Of a stretch of DNA of 64,000 bases, positions 55,997 to 64,000 are shown piece by piece (within the stretch, counting starts at the first letter, position 1; every line of letters starts with the position of its first letter). The stretch comes from Geopsychrobacter electrodiphilus DSM 16401 (GTDB lineage Bacteria > Desulfobacterota > Desulfuromonadia > Desulfuromonadales > Geopsychrobacteraceae), in NCBI RefSeq assembly GCF_000384395.1, contig NZ_ARWE01000001.1, forward strand, positions 248,001 to 312,000, written 5' to 3'. The notes beneath the pieces are model-generated. The model was not told the origin of the DNA and did not search any database. It saw only the letters and a program-made list of their open reading frames with translations. Made by a program: the position numbers and the translations under genes.

Positions 55997-56058
55997 CCTT
56001 GAAAAAAAGGAACAGCAGGTCAATTTGACGGGTGATGAGGCATAACCCGCTCTATTGA

Positions 56059-58191
56059 CTACCTGAAACCTTCTTGCCTGAACAGTTCTAAAAATTCGTC
56101 GGCGGGTAATGGTCGGCTACGTAGATAACCCTGATATTCCTGGCAACTCAGTTGTTGCAGAAAACCGAGCTGTTCATTGGTTTCAACCCCTTCGGCGATG
56201 ACCTTCAATTCCAGATGGTTGGCCATCGATATGATTGCCCGGGTTATGGCGGCGCTATCGGTGCTGGTGGTGATATCTCGCACAAAGGAACAATCGATTT
56301 TCAAGGTGTCGATCGGGAAGGCCTTTAAATAGGCCAGCGAAGAATATCCGGTACCAAAATCATCAATGGCGATACTGACCCCCACCTTCTTCAATTGCTG
56401 CAGAATGAGTCTGGTGTCTTCAGTGTTTTCCATCAACATGCTTTCCGTCAGCTCAATTTCAAGATACTGCGGATCAAGCCGGCTGTTTTTGAGGGAATTC
56501 TCCACCATTTCAAGAACTTTTGTACGACTTGATGGCAAGGAGAACTGCTGACCCGAGAGGTTGATTGAGACTCTTATCGCCGGTAGTCCCAGGTTCTGCC
56601 AGGCCCTGTTCTGGTGACAGGCTTTCTGAACCACCCATTCAGACAGCGGGGTCATCAGCCCGGCGTCCTCGGCGATGGCGATGAAATCTCCGGGATTAAG
56701 CAGCCCCCGGGTCGGGTGCTGCCAGCGGATCAAGGCTTCTGCACCGACAATCCGACCACTCTCTACGTTAAATTGCGGCTGATAAAAAAGCACAAACTCA
56801 TCCCGTTCCATAGCCTTGCGCAGCTCGTTTTCCAGGGCAAGGCGTTCGGTTGCGACGTTGTTGAGCTCGGCCTTGTAGAATTGAAAGCTGTTGCGGCCCT
56901 TGTCTTTGGCGTCATACATGGCGATGTCGGCGTTTTTCAGCAGCAACTCCGCGTCCTGACCATCTTCCGGAAAAAGGCTGATACCGATACTGGTCGTGAC
57001 AAACACCTCGTGCCCCCCGAGCTGCAATGGTTCTGAAATGGCTTTAAGAATCCTTCGGGCGACTCTGGCGGCATCCTCGGGGTTAGCCAGTTCGCTCAGC
57101 AGAACCAGAAACTCATCACCCCCCAGTCGCGATACGCAGGTGTTCGTCTCATCCAGATAAAAGCGTCCCAGCGAATCCGTGTCGCGGATGCAGGTCTCAA
57201 TTCTCTCAGAGACTGTTTTTAGCAGCAGATCGCCGAGGTGGTGCCCGAGGGTGTCATTGATCCTTTTGAATCGATCCAGATCAAGAAATAACAGAGCCAT
57301 TAAGCGCTCCGATCGACGGCCGGTCGCCAACGCATTTTGCAAGCGATCAGAGAACAGTTGACGGTTGGCGAGGCCGGTCAACCCGTCGTAAAAGGCCAGA
57401 TGCCGGATCTGTTCTTCGGCCTCTCTTATTCGGGTCACGTCTTGTATGATGCCGCGAACGATGCTTCTGTTACCAACCTCTGAGAAGACCACTTCCCCCT
57501 GATTGAGGAGGTTACGCTCCTCGCCATTTGTCAGCACGACTCGATGATTCAGGGTGAAGGGTTTTTGTTCAGCGAGAGCGTCTTCAATAGTAACGCGGAC
57601 CAGTTCCTGCTCTGCGACAGGAATATACCTGAAGACCTCCTTGAAGGCGAGCTGCGCGTCCTGGTTGTCCAGGCCCAGCAGACGGAAGCACTCAGCCGAG
57701 CCCTTGATGCTCCTGGTCGGTGGGTCCCATTCCCAGTTCCCCAGCTTGGCCAGCTGCTGGGCTTTGGCCAGCTGCAGTTGGCTTTGTTGTAAATCCTGAA
57801 AGACTTTGCCGGAACGAAGCAGGTAGCGCACCCGGTAGCCGAGCATGGCCCAATTGAGGGGCTTGCTGATAAAATCGGTGGCGCCCGCCTCAAAGGCGTG
57901 GTGAATCGCAGCTATGTCGTCAAGGCCGGTCATCATTAAGACCGGGGTGTGTTCGCCGCCGGGGAGCTGGCGCAGGGCGCGGCAGGTCTCGAAACCGTCC
58001 ATGCCCGGCATCATGACATCCAGCAGCAGCAGATCTGGTCGGAGCTCGGTAAAGGCTTTGAGCGCTGATTTGCCGTCTCCTCTGATCAGCGTGCTGAAAC
58101 CGGCCTGTTCCAGTGCGCCGCGCAAGCTTAGCTGCATGGTCAGGTCGTCATCGACAACCAGAATGACCGGCTTTTTAGGGTCTTGAATCAT
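56059..58191 (-). CDS. Response regulator with PAS, GGDEF and EAL domains
   Basis: A 710-residue c-di-GMP enzyme. The receiver holds phospho-aspartate in [13 protein letters not shown] (about 57). A PAS fold covers about 160-260. The cyclase motif is intact ([11 protein letters not shown], about 360); the RxxD-like IRDTD lies about 20 residues upstream instead of the usual 5, separated by the insertion [13 protein letters not shown]. The EAL domain is complete in the motifs I can check: [33 protein letters not shown] and EGVET. So both synthesis and hydrolysis are possible. It overlaps the hybrid kinase gene by 4 bases (ATGA) and is probably the output of that kinase. Confidence 0.9.
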   Translation of the reverse strand: MIQDPKKPVILVVDDDLTMQLSLRGALEQAGFSTLIRGDGKSALKAFTELRPDLLLLDVMMPGMDGFETCRALRQLPGGEHTPVLMMTGLDDIAAIHHAFEAGATDFISKPLNWAMLGYRVRYLLRSGKVFQDLQQSQLQLAKAQQLAKLGNWEWDPPTRSIKGSAECFRLLGLDNQDAQLAFKEVFRYIPVAEQELVRVTIEDALAEQKPFTLNHRVVLTNGEERNLLNQGEVVFSEVGNRSIVRGIIQDVTRIREAEEQIRHLAFYDGLTGLANRQLFSDRLQNALATGRRSERLMALLFLDLDRFKRINDTLGHHLGDLLLKTVSERIETCIRDTDSLGRFYLDETNTCVSRLGGDEFLVLLSELANPEDAARVARRILKAISEPLQLGGHEVFVTTSIGISLFPEDGQDAELLLKNADIAMYDAKDKGRNSFQFYKAELNNVATERLALENELRKAMERDEFVLFYQPQFNVESGRIVGAEALIRWQHPTRGLLNPGDFIAIAEDAGLMTPLSEWVVQKACHQNRAWQNLGLPAIRVSINLSGQQFSLPSSRTKVLEMVENSLKNSRLDPQYLEIELTESMLMENTEDTRLILQQLKKVGVSIAIDDFGTGYSSLAYLKAFPIDTLKIDCSFVRDITTSTDSAAITRAIISMANHLELKVIAEGVETNEQLGFLQQLSCQEYQGYLRSRPLPADEFLELFRQEGFR

Positions 58192-61100
58192 GTATCTGTT
58201 TCCAGTCCGCTTCGTGTTTCAATCAGCAGGGCAGCCTGTGCGCGCTGATATTCGTCGCTGATCTGAGTATAAAGGTCTGCGGCGTTTTGCACCTGTCCAG
58301 CGCGGCTCCCCATCTCCATGGTTTTACACAGCTCAGCTAAATGCAAGGCCCCAAGGTTGGCGCTGCTCGATTTCAGACAGTGGGCCATCTGTTGGGTCGT
58401 CTCCCAGTCGTTATCTCCGACCGCCTGATGCAGTTGGGTCAGAAGTCCGGGGGATTGTTCCAGGTATGCGGCAACTATCTGCTGGACCAGATCGGGCATG
58501 GCCTCAGTTTCCAGGGCACGCAGCGCGTCCAGGGCCTTACGGTCGATGGGTGAGGATGGCCCTTGTGCGGCAGCGTCAGCCACAGTTGCTTGTTTGGCGA
58601 CTTGTTCGATCAGGATCGGTGTCTGTAACTGCGCTGGCCCCAGCCAACGTTCGAGGACGCTGTGTATCTGGCTTTTATTGAACGGTTTGGTCAGGTAGTC
58701 GTTCATGCCGGCTGCCAGGCACTTTTCGTTGTCACCTTCCAGGGCATGGGCGGTCAAGGCAATAATCACCAGCGGCTTAGTTCCAAGTTCCTGCTCATTT
58801 TTGCGAATCTCGGCGGTGGCCTGGTATCCGTCCATGACCGGCATCTGGCAGTCCATGAAGACCAGTTCGTAGCTGCCAGAGTTGATTGCCTCAAGCGCTT
58901 GTTGGCCATTATCAACCACATTTATCTGGCAGCCGAAAAGGCTCAGCATCCCTTTGGCCACCCGCTGATTGACAAGGTTATCCTCGACGACCAGCACCCG
59001 CGCATCGAACTGCGTAGTAACGTCCTGCAGATTGTGACGGGTGACCAGCCGTGGACTGCAGTTGTCGGGTTTGGAGTTCATGACCGAGACCATGGCGCTG
59101 AAGAACTCGGTCTGCCTCACCGGTTTCGTCAGGTAGGCGTTGATGCCAACCTCGCGGGCCATCTGTCCATCGCCACGCAAACCGACCGAGGTCAGCATGA
59201 TTTTTTTCAAGGCTTTAAAGTCAGGATCCTGTTGAATCTCCCGGGCGACTTCAAACCCGTCCATTTCAGGCATATGCATGTCCAGCACCAGCAGGTCGAA
59301 GGGGAGCTGGCGTGTGCGTGCCGCCCGCAGCATGGCCAGTCCCTGACGGCCGGAGTCGGCGCTTTCGCAGAAGATCCCCCAGTAGCTGAGGCTGTGCGCG
59401 AGGATTTCGCGGTTGGTGGCATTGTCATCAACGATCAAGGCGCGCAAGCCGACTAAATCCCTGCGCGCTGAGTTCGGCGTTGGTGTCGCAGATTCACTGC
59501 GTGATAATTTAATTGTGAACCAGAACTTAGAGCCCTTGTTGGGTTGGCTTTCGACGCCGATCTCCCCTCCCATCAGTTCTACCAGTTGTTTGGAGATGGC
59601 GAGGCCGAGACCCGAGCCGCCATATTGGCGGGTGGTCGAGCCATCCGCCTGGGAGAAGGTTTTGAACAGCTTAGTCTGAGCGGCAGGGGTAATGCCGATG
59701 CCGGTATCCTCAACTGAACAGTGCAAACGAACAGTCCTGCCCTGCTCTCGGCCCGCAGTGACTCGCACCACCACCTCTCCCTGCTCGGTGAATTTGATCG
59801 CGTTGCCCATCAGGTTGGTCAGAACCTGACGCAGGCGACTGGGATCACCGACCAGGATTTCAGGGACCTCGGTGGTGACCTGAACGGCCAATTCCAAACC
59901 TTTGCTGTGCGCGGGGCCAGACAGCAACTGGGCGATATCGTCGATCATTGGCCGCAGTTCGAAGTCGAGCGCTTCCAGTTCCAGTTTACCGGCCTCAATC
60001 TTGGAAAAATCGAGGATATCATTGATCAGATTTAACAGGGCTTCACCGGAGGCCCGCACTGTTTCAGCGAATCGTCTTTGCTCCCGGTCCAGGGTGGTCT
60101 CCAGCAACAGTTCAGTCATGCCTAGCACACCATTCATGGGAGTGCGGATTTCATGGCTCATGTTGGCCAGAAACTGGGATTTGGATCGATTTGCAGCCTC
60201 GGCAGCGTCCTTGGCAAGGCTCAGCGCTCGTTGGTTCTCGCAGATACTGCTGGTCATGCTGTTTACGGCGTCGGCCAGCATTTCGAGCTCATCCCCACTG
60301 CTGATATTGAGCCGCTCGGATAAATTTCCGCGGGCAACATTTCGCGCATGCTGGTTGAGTTGTTCGATGTGGCGAACGATCGGTCGGGAGAATCTTCGGG
60401 AAAGGAAAATGCCGACCAATAAAACGGCCAGGCAGATGGTTAGAGTCATTAATGCCAGATGGATTGGCACCTTTAGAAATTCGCTCGCCGGAAGTACAGT
60501 GAACAGTTGCCACCCGGTTGTCGGTACCTGGGCCCAAGCGACGAAGACCTCTTCCCCCTGATAGGTGCCCTGGTCAAAGCCTGCGGTGCCGTGGAAAAGA
60601 CTCTGCAGCTGAGAATATTGAGATGGCGCCGGATCCTTGGAGGTCGTGCCAGAAGAGCTGAGCCGGTGGCCACTAGTGTCAAACAGGAGGATAAATCCAT
60701 GCTCACCAACTTGCTGGTTATTAAAGTTTTGGGTCAAAAAACTTATGGGAACCTGAGCCAGCAAGACCCCTTCAAAGGTATTACCAAAATAATTAAAACG
60801 CGCCATGGCCATCGGCAGGGATGGCTCTTGGCTGTCAGGCAGGGTTGTCACCTTACCGAGGACCACCTGATTGGGTTTGCTCATGGCCTGTGCAAACCAG
60901 AGGGTCTGTCGATAATTGTCAAAGCGTTGTACGACCTTGTCATTGACAACCTTGACTTCTTCCTCTCCGTCCCGGTTCAGGTAACTCAGGCGAGGTAATA
61001 CCTTATGAAATTTGGTGAAGTGTTTGACGAGCGGCAGGTCGCGAGAGTATTTCTCATACTCAAGGGTCTCGACGCGTCCCAGTAATGATATTTTATCCTG

Positions 61101-61277
61101 CAAGGTAGATTCGATAGTGCTGGCCAAAGATTTTGCCAGGACAAGCTGCTTATCGAACAGCGCATCTTTGAGGGCAGTTGTTATAAAGAACATACTGAGA
61201 CCGCCCAGCAGCAGGATGCTGAGCAAAATGACCAGGGACTGAGCAATCAGGAATTTTTGTTTGATGGTACGGCGCAT
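58188..61277 (-). CDS. Hybrid sensor kinase with two receivers and HPt (BarA-like)
   Basis: A 1029-residue membrane kinase. I start at ATG 61277, behind GGGGGAG. Two membrane helices (about 10-30 and 270-290) enclose a periplasmic Cache-type sensor. Then come HAMP, HisKA with the phospho-histidine in [14 protein letters not shown] (about 374), and HATPase ([25 protein letters not shown]). Receiver 1 has [13 protein letters not shown] (about 662), receiver 2 has [13 protein letters not shown] (about 807), and the C-terminal HPt has [13 protein letters not shown] (about 964). The chain supports a full His-Asp-His phosphorelay. It is preceded at 33 bases by a PstS-like binding protein gene that may supply its ligand signal. 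Confidence 0.92.
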   Translation of the reverse strand: MRRTIKQKFLIAQSLVILLSILLLGGLSMFFITTALKDALFDKQLVLAKSLASTIESTLQDKISLLGRVETLEYEKYSRDLPLVKHFTKFHKVLPRLSYLNRDGEEEVKVVNDKVVQRFDNYRQTLWFAQAMSKPNQVVLGKVTTLPDSQEPSLPMAMARFNYFGNTFEGVLLAQVPISFLTQNFNNQQVGEHGFILLFDTSGHRLSSSGTTSKDPAPSQYSQLQSLFHGTAGFDQGTYQGEEVFVAWAQVPTTGWQLFTVLPASEFLKVPIHLALMTLTICLAVLLVGIFLSRRFSRPIVRHIEQLNQHARNVARGNLSERLNISSGDELEMLADAVNSMTSSICENQRALSLAKDAAEAANRSKSQFLANMSHEIRTPMNGVLGMTELLLETTLDREQRRFAETVRASGEALLNLINDILDFSKIEAGKLELEALDFELRPMIDDIAQLLSGPAHSKGLELAVQVTTEVPEILVGDPSRLRQVLTNLMGNAIKFTEQGEVVVRVTAGREQGRTVRLHCSVEDTGIGITPAAQTKLFKTFSQADGSTTRQYGGSGLGLAISKQLVELMGGEIGVESQPNKGSKFWFTIKLSRSESATPTPNSARRDLVGLRALIVDDNATNREILAHSLSYWGIFCESADSGRQGLAMLRAARTRQLPFDLLVLDMHMPEMDGFEVAREIQQDPDFKALKKIMLTSVGLRGDGQMAREVGINAYLTKPVRQTEFFSAMVSVMNSKPDNCSPRLVTRHNLQDVTTQFDARVLVVEDNLVNQRVAKGMLSLFGCQINVVDNGQQALEAINSGSYELVFMDCQMPVMDGYQATAEIRKNEQELGTKPLVIIALTAHALEGDNEKCLAAGMNDYLTKPFNKSQIHSVLERWLGPAQLQTPILIEQVAKQATVADAAAQGPSSPIDRKALDALRALETEAMPDLVQQIVAAYLEQSPGLLTQLHQAVGDNDWETTQQMAHCLKSSSANLGALHLAELCKTMEMGSRAGQVQNAADLYTQISDEYQRAQAALLIETRSGLETDT

Positions 61278-61310
61278 CAAGTCTCCCCCAGAAGCTGTGA
61301 CAACGAAAAT

Positions 61311-62138
61311 TTATTTAACACCTGCCGGAACGACCCCGGCGTCCCGGATGATCTTCTCACCCGCCGGACTGAAGATGAACTCAACAAAGGTTTTGGCCAG
61401 GCCAGACAACTTGCCTCTCCAGACCAGCCCGAATGGTGCGACCAGGGGGTAAGAACCCTTCTGGACATTTTCTTCAGTCGGCGCAATTCCGTTGAAAGAA
61501 AAAATCTGCAAAGGATGATTGAGGGTGGCGGCCAGGGCACTGTAGCCGAGGGTGAAGGCATGGTCCGCAATGGTCTGAATGGTCTCCGGGGTTGAGTAAA
61601 TCGTCTGGCCGACCGGTTGGGCGATGCTGGCAACTGCTGGAACCACCTTCTCGATTACTGAGCGTGAAGAATCCCCCTCTTCACGCAGCGCGATGAAAAT
61701 TTTATGCGCCGGGCAAGCGCCCAGCTCTGACCAGTCGGTCAGCGAACCGGAGAGAACCCCGACCAACTGGGCGCTGGTGAGATTATTGAGGCAGCGGCTG
61801 GGGAGGTTAGCGGCGAAGATCACCGGTGATCTGGCGAAAACTCGATACTTTAGGTCGGCAGCTTTTGCTCGCTCCTTATCTTTCAACGGTCGGGCGACCC
61901 GGGCCAGGTCGCAGTTTCCTTTTATCAGTGATTTGACACCACCGGAGGAACCGATGCTGTCCGGCACCACAACCTGCATCCCCGGATTAACGACCTCAAA
62001 GGCCTGCGCCAGAGTTCGCAACAGCTCCTGGCTGTCGCCGGTGCCGTCAATCGTAATCTGATTTTGTGCGGCGGCGGGCATTGCGAGTGTAAGAAGAAGT
62101 CCTATCATCAATAACCCGTGAAACACTGATTGTCGCAT
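61311..62138 (-). CDS. PstS-like periplasmic solute-binding protein
   Basis: A 275-residue exported protein with signal peptide ending TLAMPAAAQ. It has GTGDSQELLRTLAQAF, then DSIGSSGGVKSLIKGNCDLARVARPL, the anion-binding pattern of PstS-type phosphate-binding proteins. SRSVIEKVV and FVEFIFSPAGEKIIRDAGVVP complete the fold. No ABC transporter genes accompany it; instead it lies between a REC-kinase and the hybrid kinase on one strand. GGAGG precedes ATG 62138. I infer a sensing role for phosphate or another oxyanion, delivered to the kinase. Actual ligand and interaction are unproven. Confidence 0.82.
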   Translation of the reverse strand: MRQSVFHGLLMIGLLLTLAMPAAAQNQITIDGTGDSQELLRTLAQAFEVVNPGMQVVVPDSIGSSGGVKSLIKGNCDLARVARPLKDKERAKAADLKYRVFARSPVIFAANLPSRCLNNLTSAQLVGVLSGSLTDWSELGACPAHKIFIALREEGDSSRSVIEKVVPAVASIAQPVGQTIYSTPETIQTIADHAFTLGYSALAATLNHPLQIFSFNGIAPTEENVQKGSYPLVAPFGLVWRGKLSGLAKTFVEFIFSPAGEKIIRDAGVVPAGVK

Positions 62139-62200
62139 GCTGACCTCCGATGTTTAAGTTCGAACGACAAATCTTCTGTGAAAATGAGACCGTCGATAAT

Positions 62201-63427
62201 TTACGCTGGTGACTGCACCCTCATTGGAACGACCAGAGGGAGGGTCAAGGTAAAGGTGGTCCCTTTGCCGACTTCACTGGTCACTTTGAGCTCCCCACCA
62301 TGATTTTTGACGATGTCATAGGAGATGGTCATCCCCAACCCGGCCCCTTTGCCGATCTCTCTGGTGGTGAAGAACGGCTCAAAAATCCGTTTAAGGTTGT
62401 CTGCCGGGATGCCGCAACCGGTGTCGGCGACCGCAATATAGATTTGTTCGCCGTCACACCAGGTCTTGATTCTGATTTCGCCTTGTTTCTCAATTGCTTG
62501 AGCAGCGTTAAGTAGCAGATTGCCGAACACCTGGCTGAGTTGGTGAGGGTAGCAGGAGAGGTGGGGCAGTTCGCCGAAGTCACGTTGAATAAGGGCCTTG
62601 TTTTTGATCCCGTTCCAGACCAGATTGATGGTGGTCTCCAGGCAGCGGTTGATGTCGGTAGGCTCGCGGTCGTTTACATCTCGCCGGGCAAGATCCTTGA
62701 GGCCATCCACAATTCTCCGGATCTGATCAGTTCCCTCCAGAGATGCGGCGATGAGTTTCTGTCCCTCCGTCAACAGGTCATCGATTTTATGCATTTTACC
62801 TGATACGGCAGCTGGGTCGCGGGCCTCATCAGTCGCCTGTTCCGCTATCACCTTCTCCTGAATGCCCGGCTGCCCGAGAACCTTGCAGAAATATGTGTTC
62901 AGGGTGGACAGATTACTTTTGATAAAGCCGAGCGGGTTGTTGATTTCGCGGGCCACCCCGGCTGACAGCTGGCTGGTCGAGGCCATTTTGTCCTGGTGGC
63001 GGATCATTGCCAGGGATGTCTGGAGGTCATTAAGTGTCTGGCTGGCTCGCAGCATATAGCGCAACCGGTAGCCGAGCATAATTAAGTTGAAAGGTTTGGT
63101 GGTAAAGTCAGTGGCCCCGGCCTCATAGGCACGTTGAGCGGAGTCCACATCGTCCAGACCGGTGATAATCATCACCGGGACGTGTTCGCCGGCGGGTCGT
63201 TTCCGCAAGGCACGGCAGGCATCAAAGCCGTTCATGACCGGCATCATGGCATCCAACAGCACAGCTTGTGGCTGTACCTGGTCAAAGACTTCTAGCGCGG
63301 CTTCGCCGTTTTCAGCTTCGGCAATGATGAACCCCTCTTCCTGTAAAAACATGCACACCATCACCCGGATGGACGCATCGTCATCCACCACCAGAATCAG
63401 AGGACTTTTTTTTTCAGCGCCGGCCAA
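62201..63427 (-). CDS. Receiver-histidine kinase hybrid with Arg in place of the H-box histidine
   Basis: A 408-residue soluble protein. The N-terminal receiver is complete (VVDDD, D59 in [12 protein letters not shown]111 in TTKPFN). The kinase core follows a coiled linker. The H-box reads [18 protein letters not shown], with Arg160 where family members have histidine (GVAHEINNP); the codon is CGC, one base from CAC. The HATPase motifs are intact: [19 protein letters not shown] and GAGLGMTIS. The start is TTG 63427 with AGGAG 6-7 bases upstream. As written it cannot autophosphorylate at the usual residue; it may be a pseudokinase, act in trans, or carry a sequence error. Confidence 0.88.
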   Translation of the reverse strand: MAGAEKKSPLILVVDDDASIRVMVCMFLQEEGFIIAEAENGEAALEVFDQVQPQAVLLDAMMPVMNGFDACRALRKRPAGEHVPVMIITGLDDVDSAQRAYEAGATDFTTKPFNLIMLGYRLRYMLRASQTLNDLQTSLAMIRHQDKMASTSQLSAGVAREINNPLGFIKSNLSTLNTYFCKVLGQPGIQEKVIAEQATDEARDPAAVSGKMHKIDDLLTEGQKLIAASLEGTDQIRRIVDGLKDLARRDVNDREPTDINRCLETTINLVWNGIKNKALIQRDFGELPHLSCYPHQLSQVFGNLLLNAAQAIEKQGEIRIKTWCDGEQIYIAVADTGCGIPADNLKRIFEPFFTTREIGKGAGLGMTISYDIVKNHGGELKVTSEVGKGTTFTLTLPLVVPMRVQSPA

Positions 63428-63494
63428 TGTTCGCTCCTCATAAAAATGCCAATGGCGTTTTGCTTTTACAAATTCTCAGGAACAACGCCTTAAT

Positions 63495-63523
63495 CCTGTA
63501 TTATTAGCATGGTTTTATGTCAA
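63495..63523 (-). promoter_or_regulatory. Candidate promoter of the signalling operon
   Basis: On the minus strand, consensus TTGACA (63523-63518), a 17-base spacer and a weak TACAGG (63500-63495). The TTG start codon is about 70 bases downstream. Confidence 0.35.
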
Positions 63524-63565
63524 TAGCGATTATGTAATGTTTGCTTTTGTGAGATTTGAAATAAA

Positions 63566-63594
63566 TTGACTTGCCGCGACCGCTGTGATAGTTG
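63566..63594 (+). promoter_or_regulatory. Candidate promoter of the leader-aminotransferase unit
   Basis: TTGACT (63566-63571), a 17-base spacer, then TAGTTG (63589-63594). It places the start about 30 bases ahead of the leader ORF. Confidence 0.4.
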
Positions 63595-63628
63595 AGGCGG
63601 AGAGTTTTTAATCCGTGAGGAATACTGA

Positions 63629-63700
63629 ATGATCTTGGCAGCGGCGGCAACAGAGGCGACCATGGCGGCAATCGACCGCCGGAGACTGTCTACAGCCTAA
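63629..63700 (+). CDS. Alanine-rich leader peptide (23 residues)
   Basis: ATG 63629 has GAGG 9 bases upstream and the frame ends at TAA 63698-63700. Eight of the 23 residues are alanine, including a run of four (codons GCA GCG GCG GCA) and later two more together, followed by three arginines (IDRRRLSTA). It precedes a terminator hairpin and an aminotransferase gene. The layout matches peptides of amino-acid biosynthetic attenuators, where scarcity of the charged tRNA stalls the ribosome. Translation is inferred, not shown. Confidence 0.5.
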   Translation: MILAAAATEATMAAIDRRRLSTA

Positions 63701-63765
63701 GCCGTTGTGAATCACAATTGAGCAGTTTTTATCAGGCCATGGACAGTCACTGTTCATGGCTTTTT
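63684..63765 (+). promoter_or_regulatory. Candidate attenuator: terminator with competing antiterminator
   Basis: GCCATGGACAGT and ACTGTTCATGGC (63736-63760) form a strong hairpin followed by TTTTT (63761-63765), an intrinsic terminator 28 bases before the next start codon. GACTGTC (63684-63690), inside the leader ORF, is complementary to GACAGTC (63742-63748) in the terminator's left arm and could replace it. Confidence 0.5.
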
Positions 63766-63792
63766 AGCATCCGGAGATTCAGGAGAGAGACT

Positions 63793-64000
63793 ATGCGTAA
63801 CAATATCGTGCACATCGGGGCTGGCGAGTTAATCTACGAAATCCGCGCGATCGTCGAGATCGCAGAAAAGATGAACCGCCTGGGGATCAAAACCAATATG
63901 GAAAATATTGGCGATCCGATCGCCAAGGGGGAAAAAATCCCGCAGTGGATGAAGAAGATCGTTGCCGATCTGGCGATGCAGGACTGTTCTTACGGGTATT
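63793..64000 (+). CDS. Pyridoxal-phosphate aminotransferase, N-terminus (3' partial)
   Basis: The first 69 codons of a gene running off the right edge. ATG 63793 follows AGGAGAG. The N-terminus HIGAGELIYEIRAIVEIAEK, then ENIGDPIAKGEKIPQWMKKIV, resembles class I/II aminotransferases of the alanine/aspartate type, in which ENIGDP is the equivalent of the N-terminal 'l.iGdP' motif. The catalytic lysine lies outside the window, so substrate assignment is open. The upstream alanine-rich leader hints at a link with alanine supply. Confidence 0.7.
   Translation, partial: MRNNIVHIGAGELIYEIRAIVEIAEKMNRLGIKTNMENIGDPIAKGEKIPQWMKKIVADLAMQDCSYGY

Overview
The window reads as chromosome from a Desulfuromonas/Geobacter-type bacterium (Desulfuromonadota). 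I infer this from the large one-chain pyruvate:ferredoxin oxidoreductase, small multihaem c-type cytochromes, sigma-54 style control, numerous two-component/c-di-GMP proteins, tRNA genes with encoded CCA and the ffs-dnaX-ybaB-recR order. No rRNA or species-level marker is present, so the genus is an inference.

Layout. (1) 1-7400 is an A+T-richer accessory region abutting the 3' end of a tRNA-Pro(CGG) gene. It holds two or three small genes, an orphan 805-residue protein with a zinc ribbon and a PD-(D/E)XK-like nuclease signature, and a ravA-viaA (MoxR ATPase/VWA) pair. Related direct repeats bracket both the nuclease gene and the ravA-viaA pair, as if they were exchangeable cassettes. (2) 7400-23970 is mostly core: an acyl-CoA synthetase behind a convincing sigma-54 promoter, ileS-lspA, a set of envelope-lipid genes (GT2, LAB_N, ArnT-like and GT39 transferases, two PAP2 phosphatases), a MagIII-like glycosylase, a JAMM-DinG helicase fusion, two haem proteins and radC. 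(3) 23970-42660 holds two tandem minor-pilin/PilY1 operons. The first begins at a 12-G homopolymer. The second has a sigma-54 promoter and is bracketed by a PilS-like kinase and a PilR-like activator. (4) 42660-55070 is core metabolism and information processing: sucCD, transaldolase, folK, tRNA-Ser, SRP RNA, dnaX-ybaB-recR and pyruvate:ferredoxin oxidoreductase. Between folK and tRNA-Ser lie decayed remains of an FlhB-like gene and perhaps of fliW. (5) 55090-63430 has an AEC-family transporter and a four-gene minus-strand signalling operon: a REC-kinase whose phospho-acceptor His is Arg, a PstS-like binding protein, a large hybrid kinase with HPt, and a REC-PAS-GGDEF-EAL protein. (6) The right edge carries the start of an aminotransferase gene behind an alanine-rich leader peptide and a terminator, laid out like a transcription attenuator.

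How it fits together. Minor pilins and PilY1 prime type IV pilus assembly and present a tip adhesin; the flanking PilS/PilR-like proteins probably switch operon 2 through sigma-54. The ArnT/PAP2 group is suited to trimming and decorating lipid A phosphates. The signalling operon probably couples a periplasmic ligand to c-di-GMP level. The strongest candidates for something undescribed are the orphan nuclease cassette, the poly-G tract at the pilus operon, the JAMM-DinG fusion and the alanine-leader attenuator.
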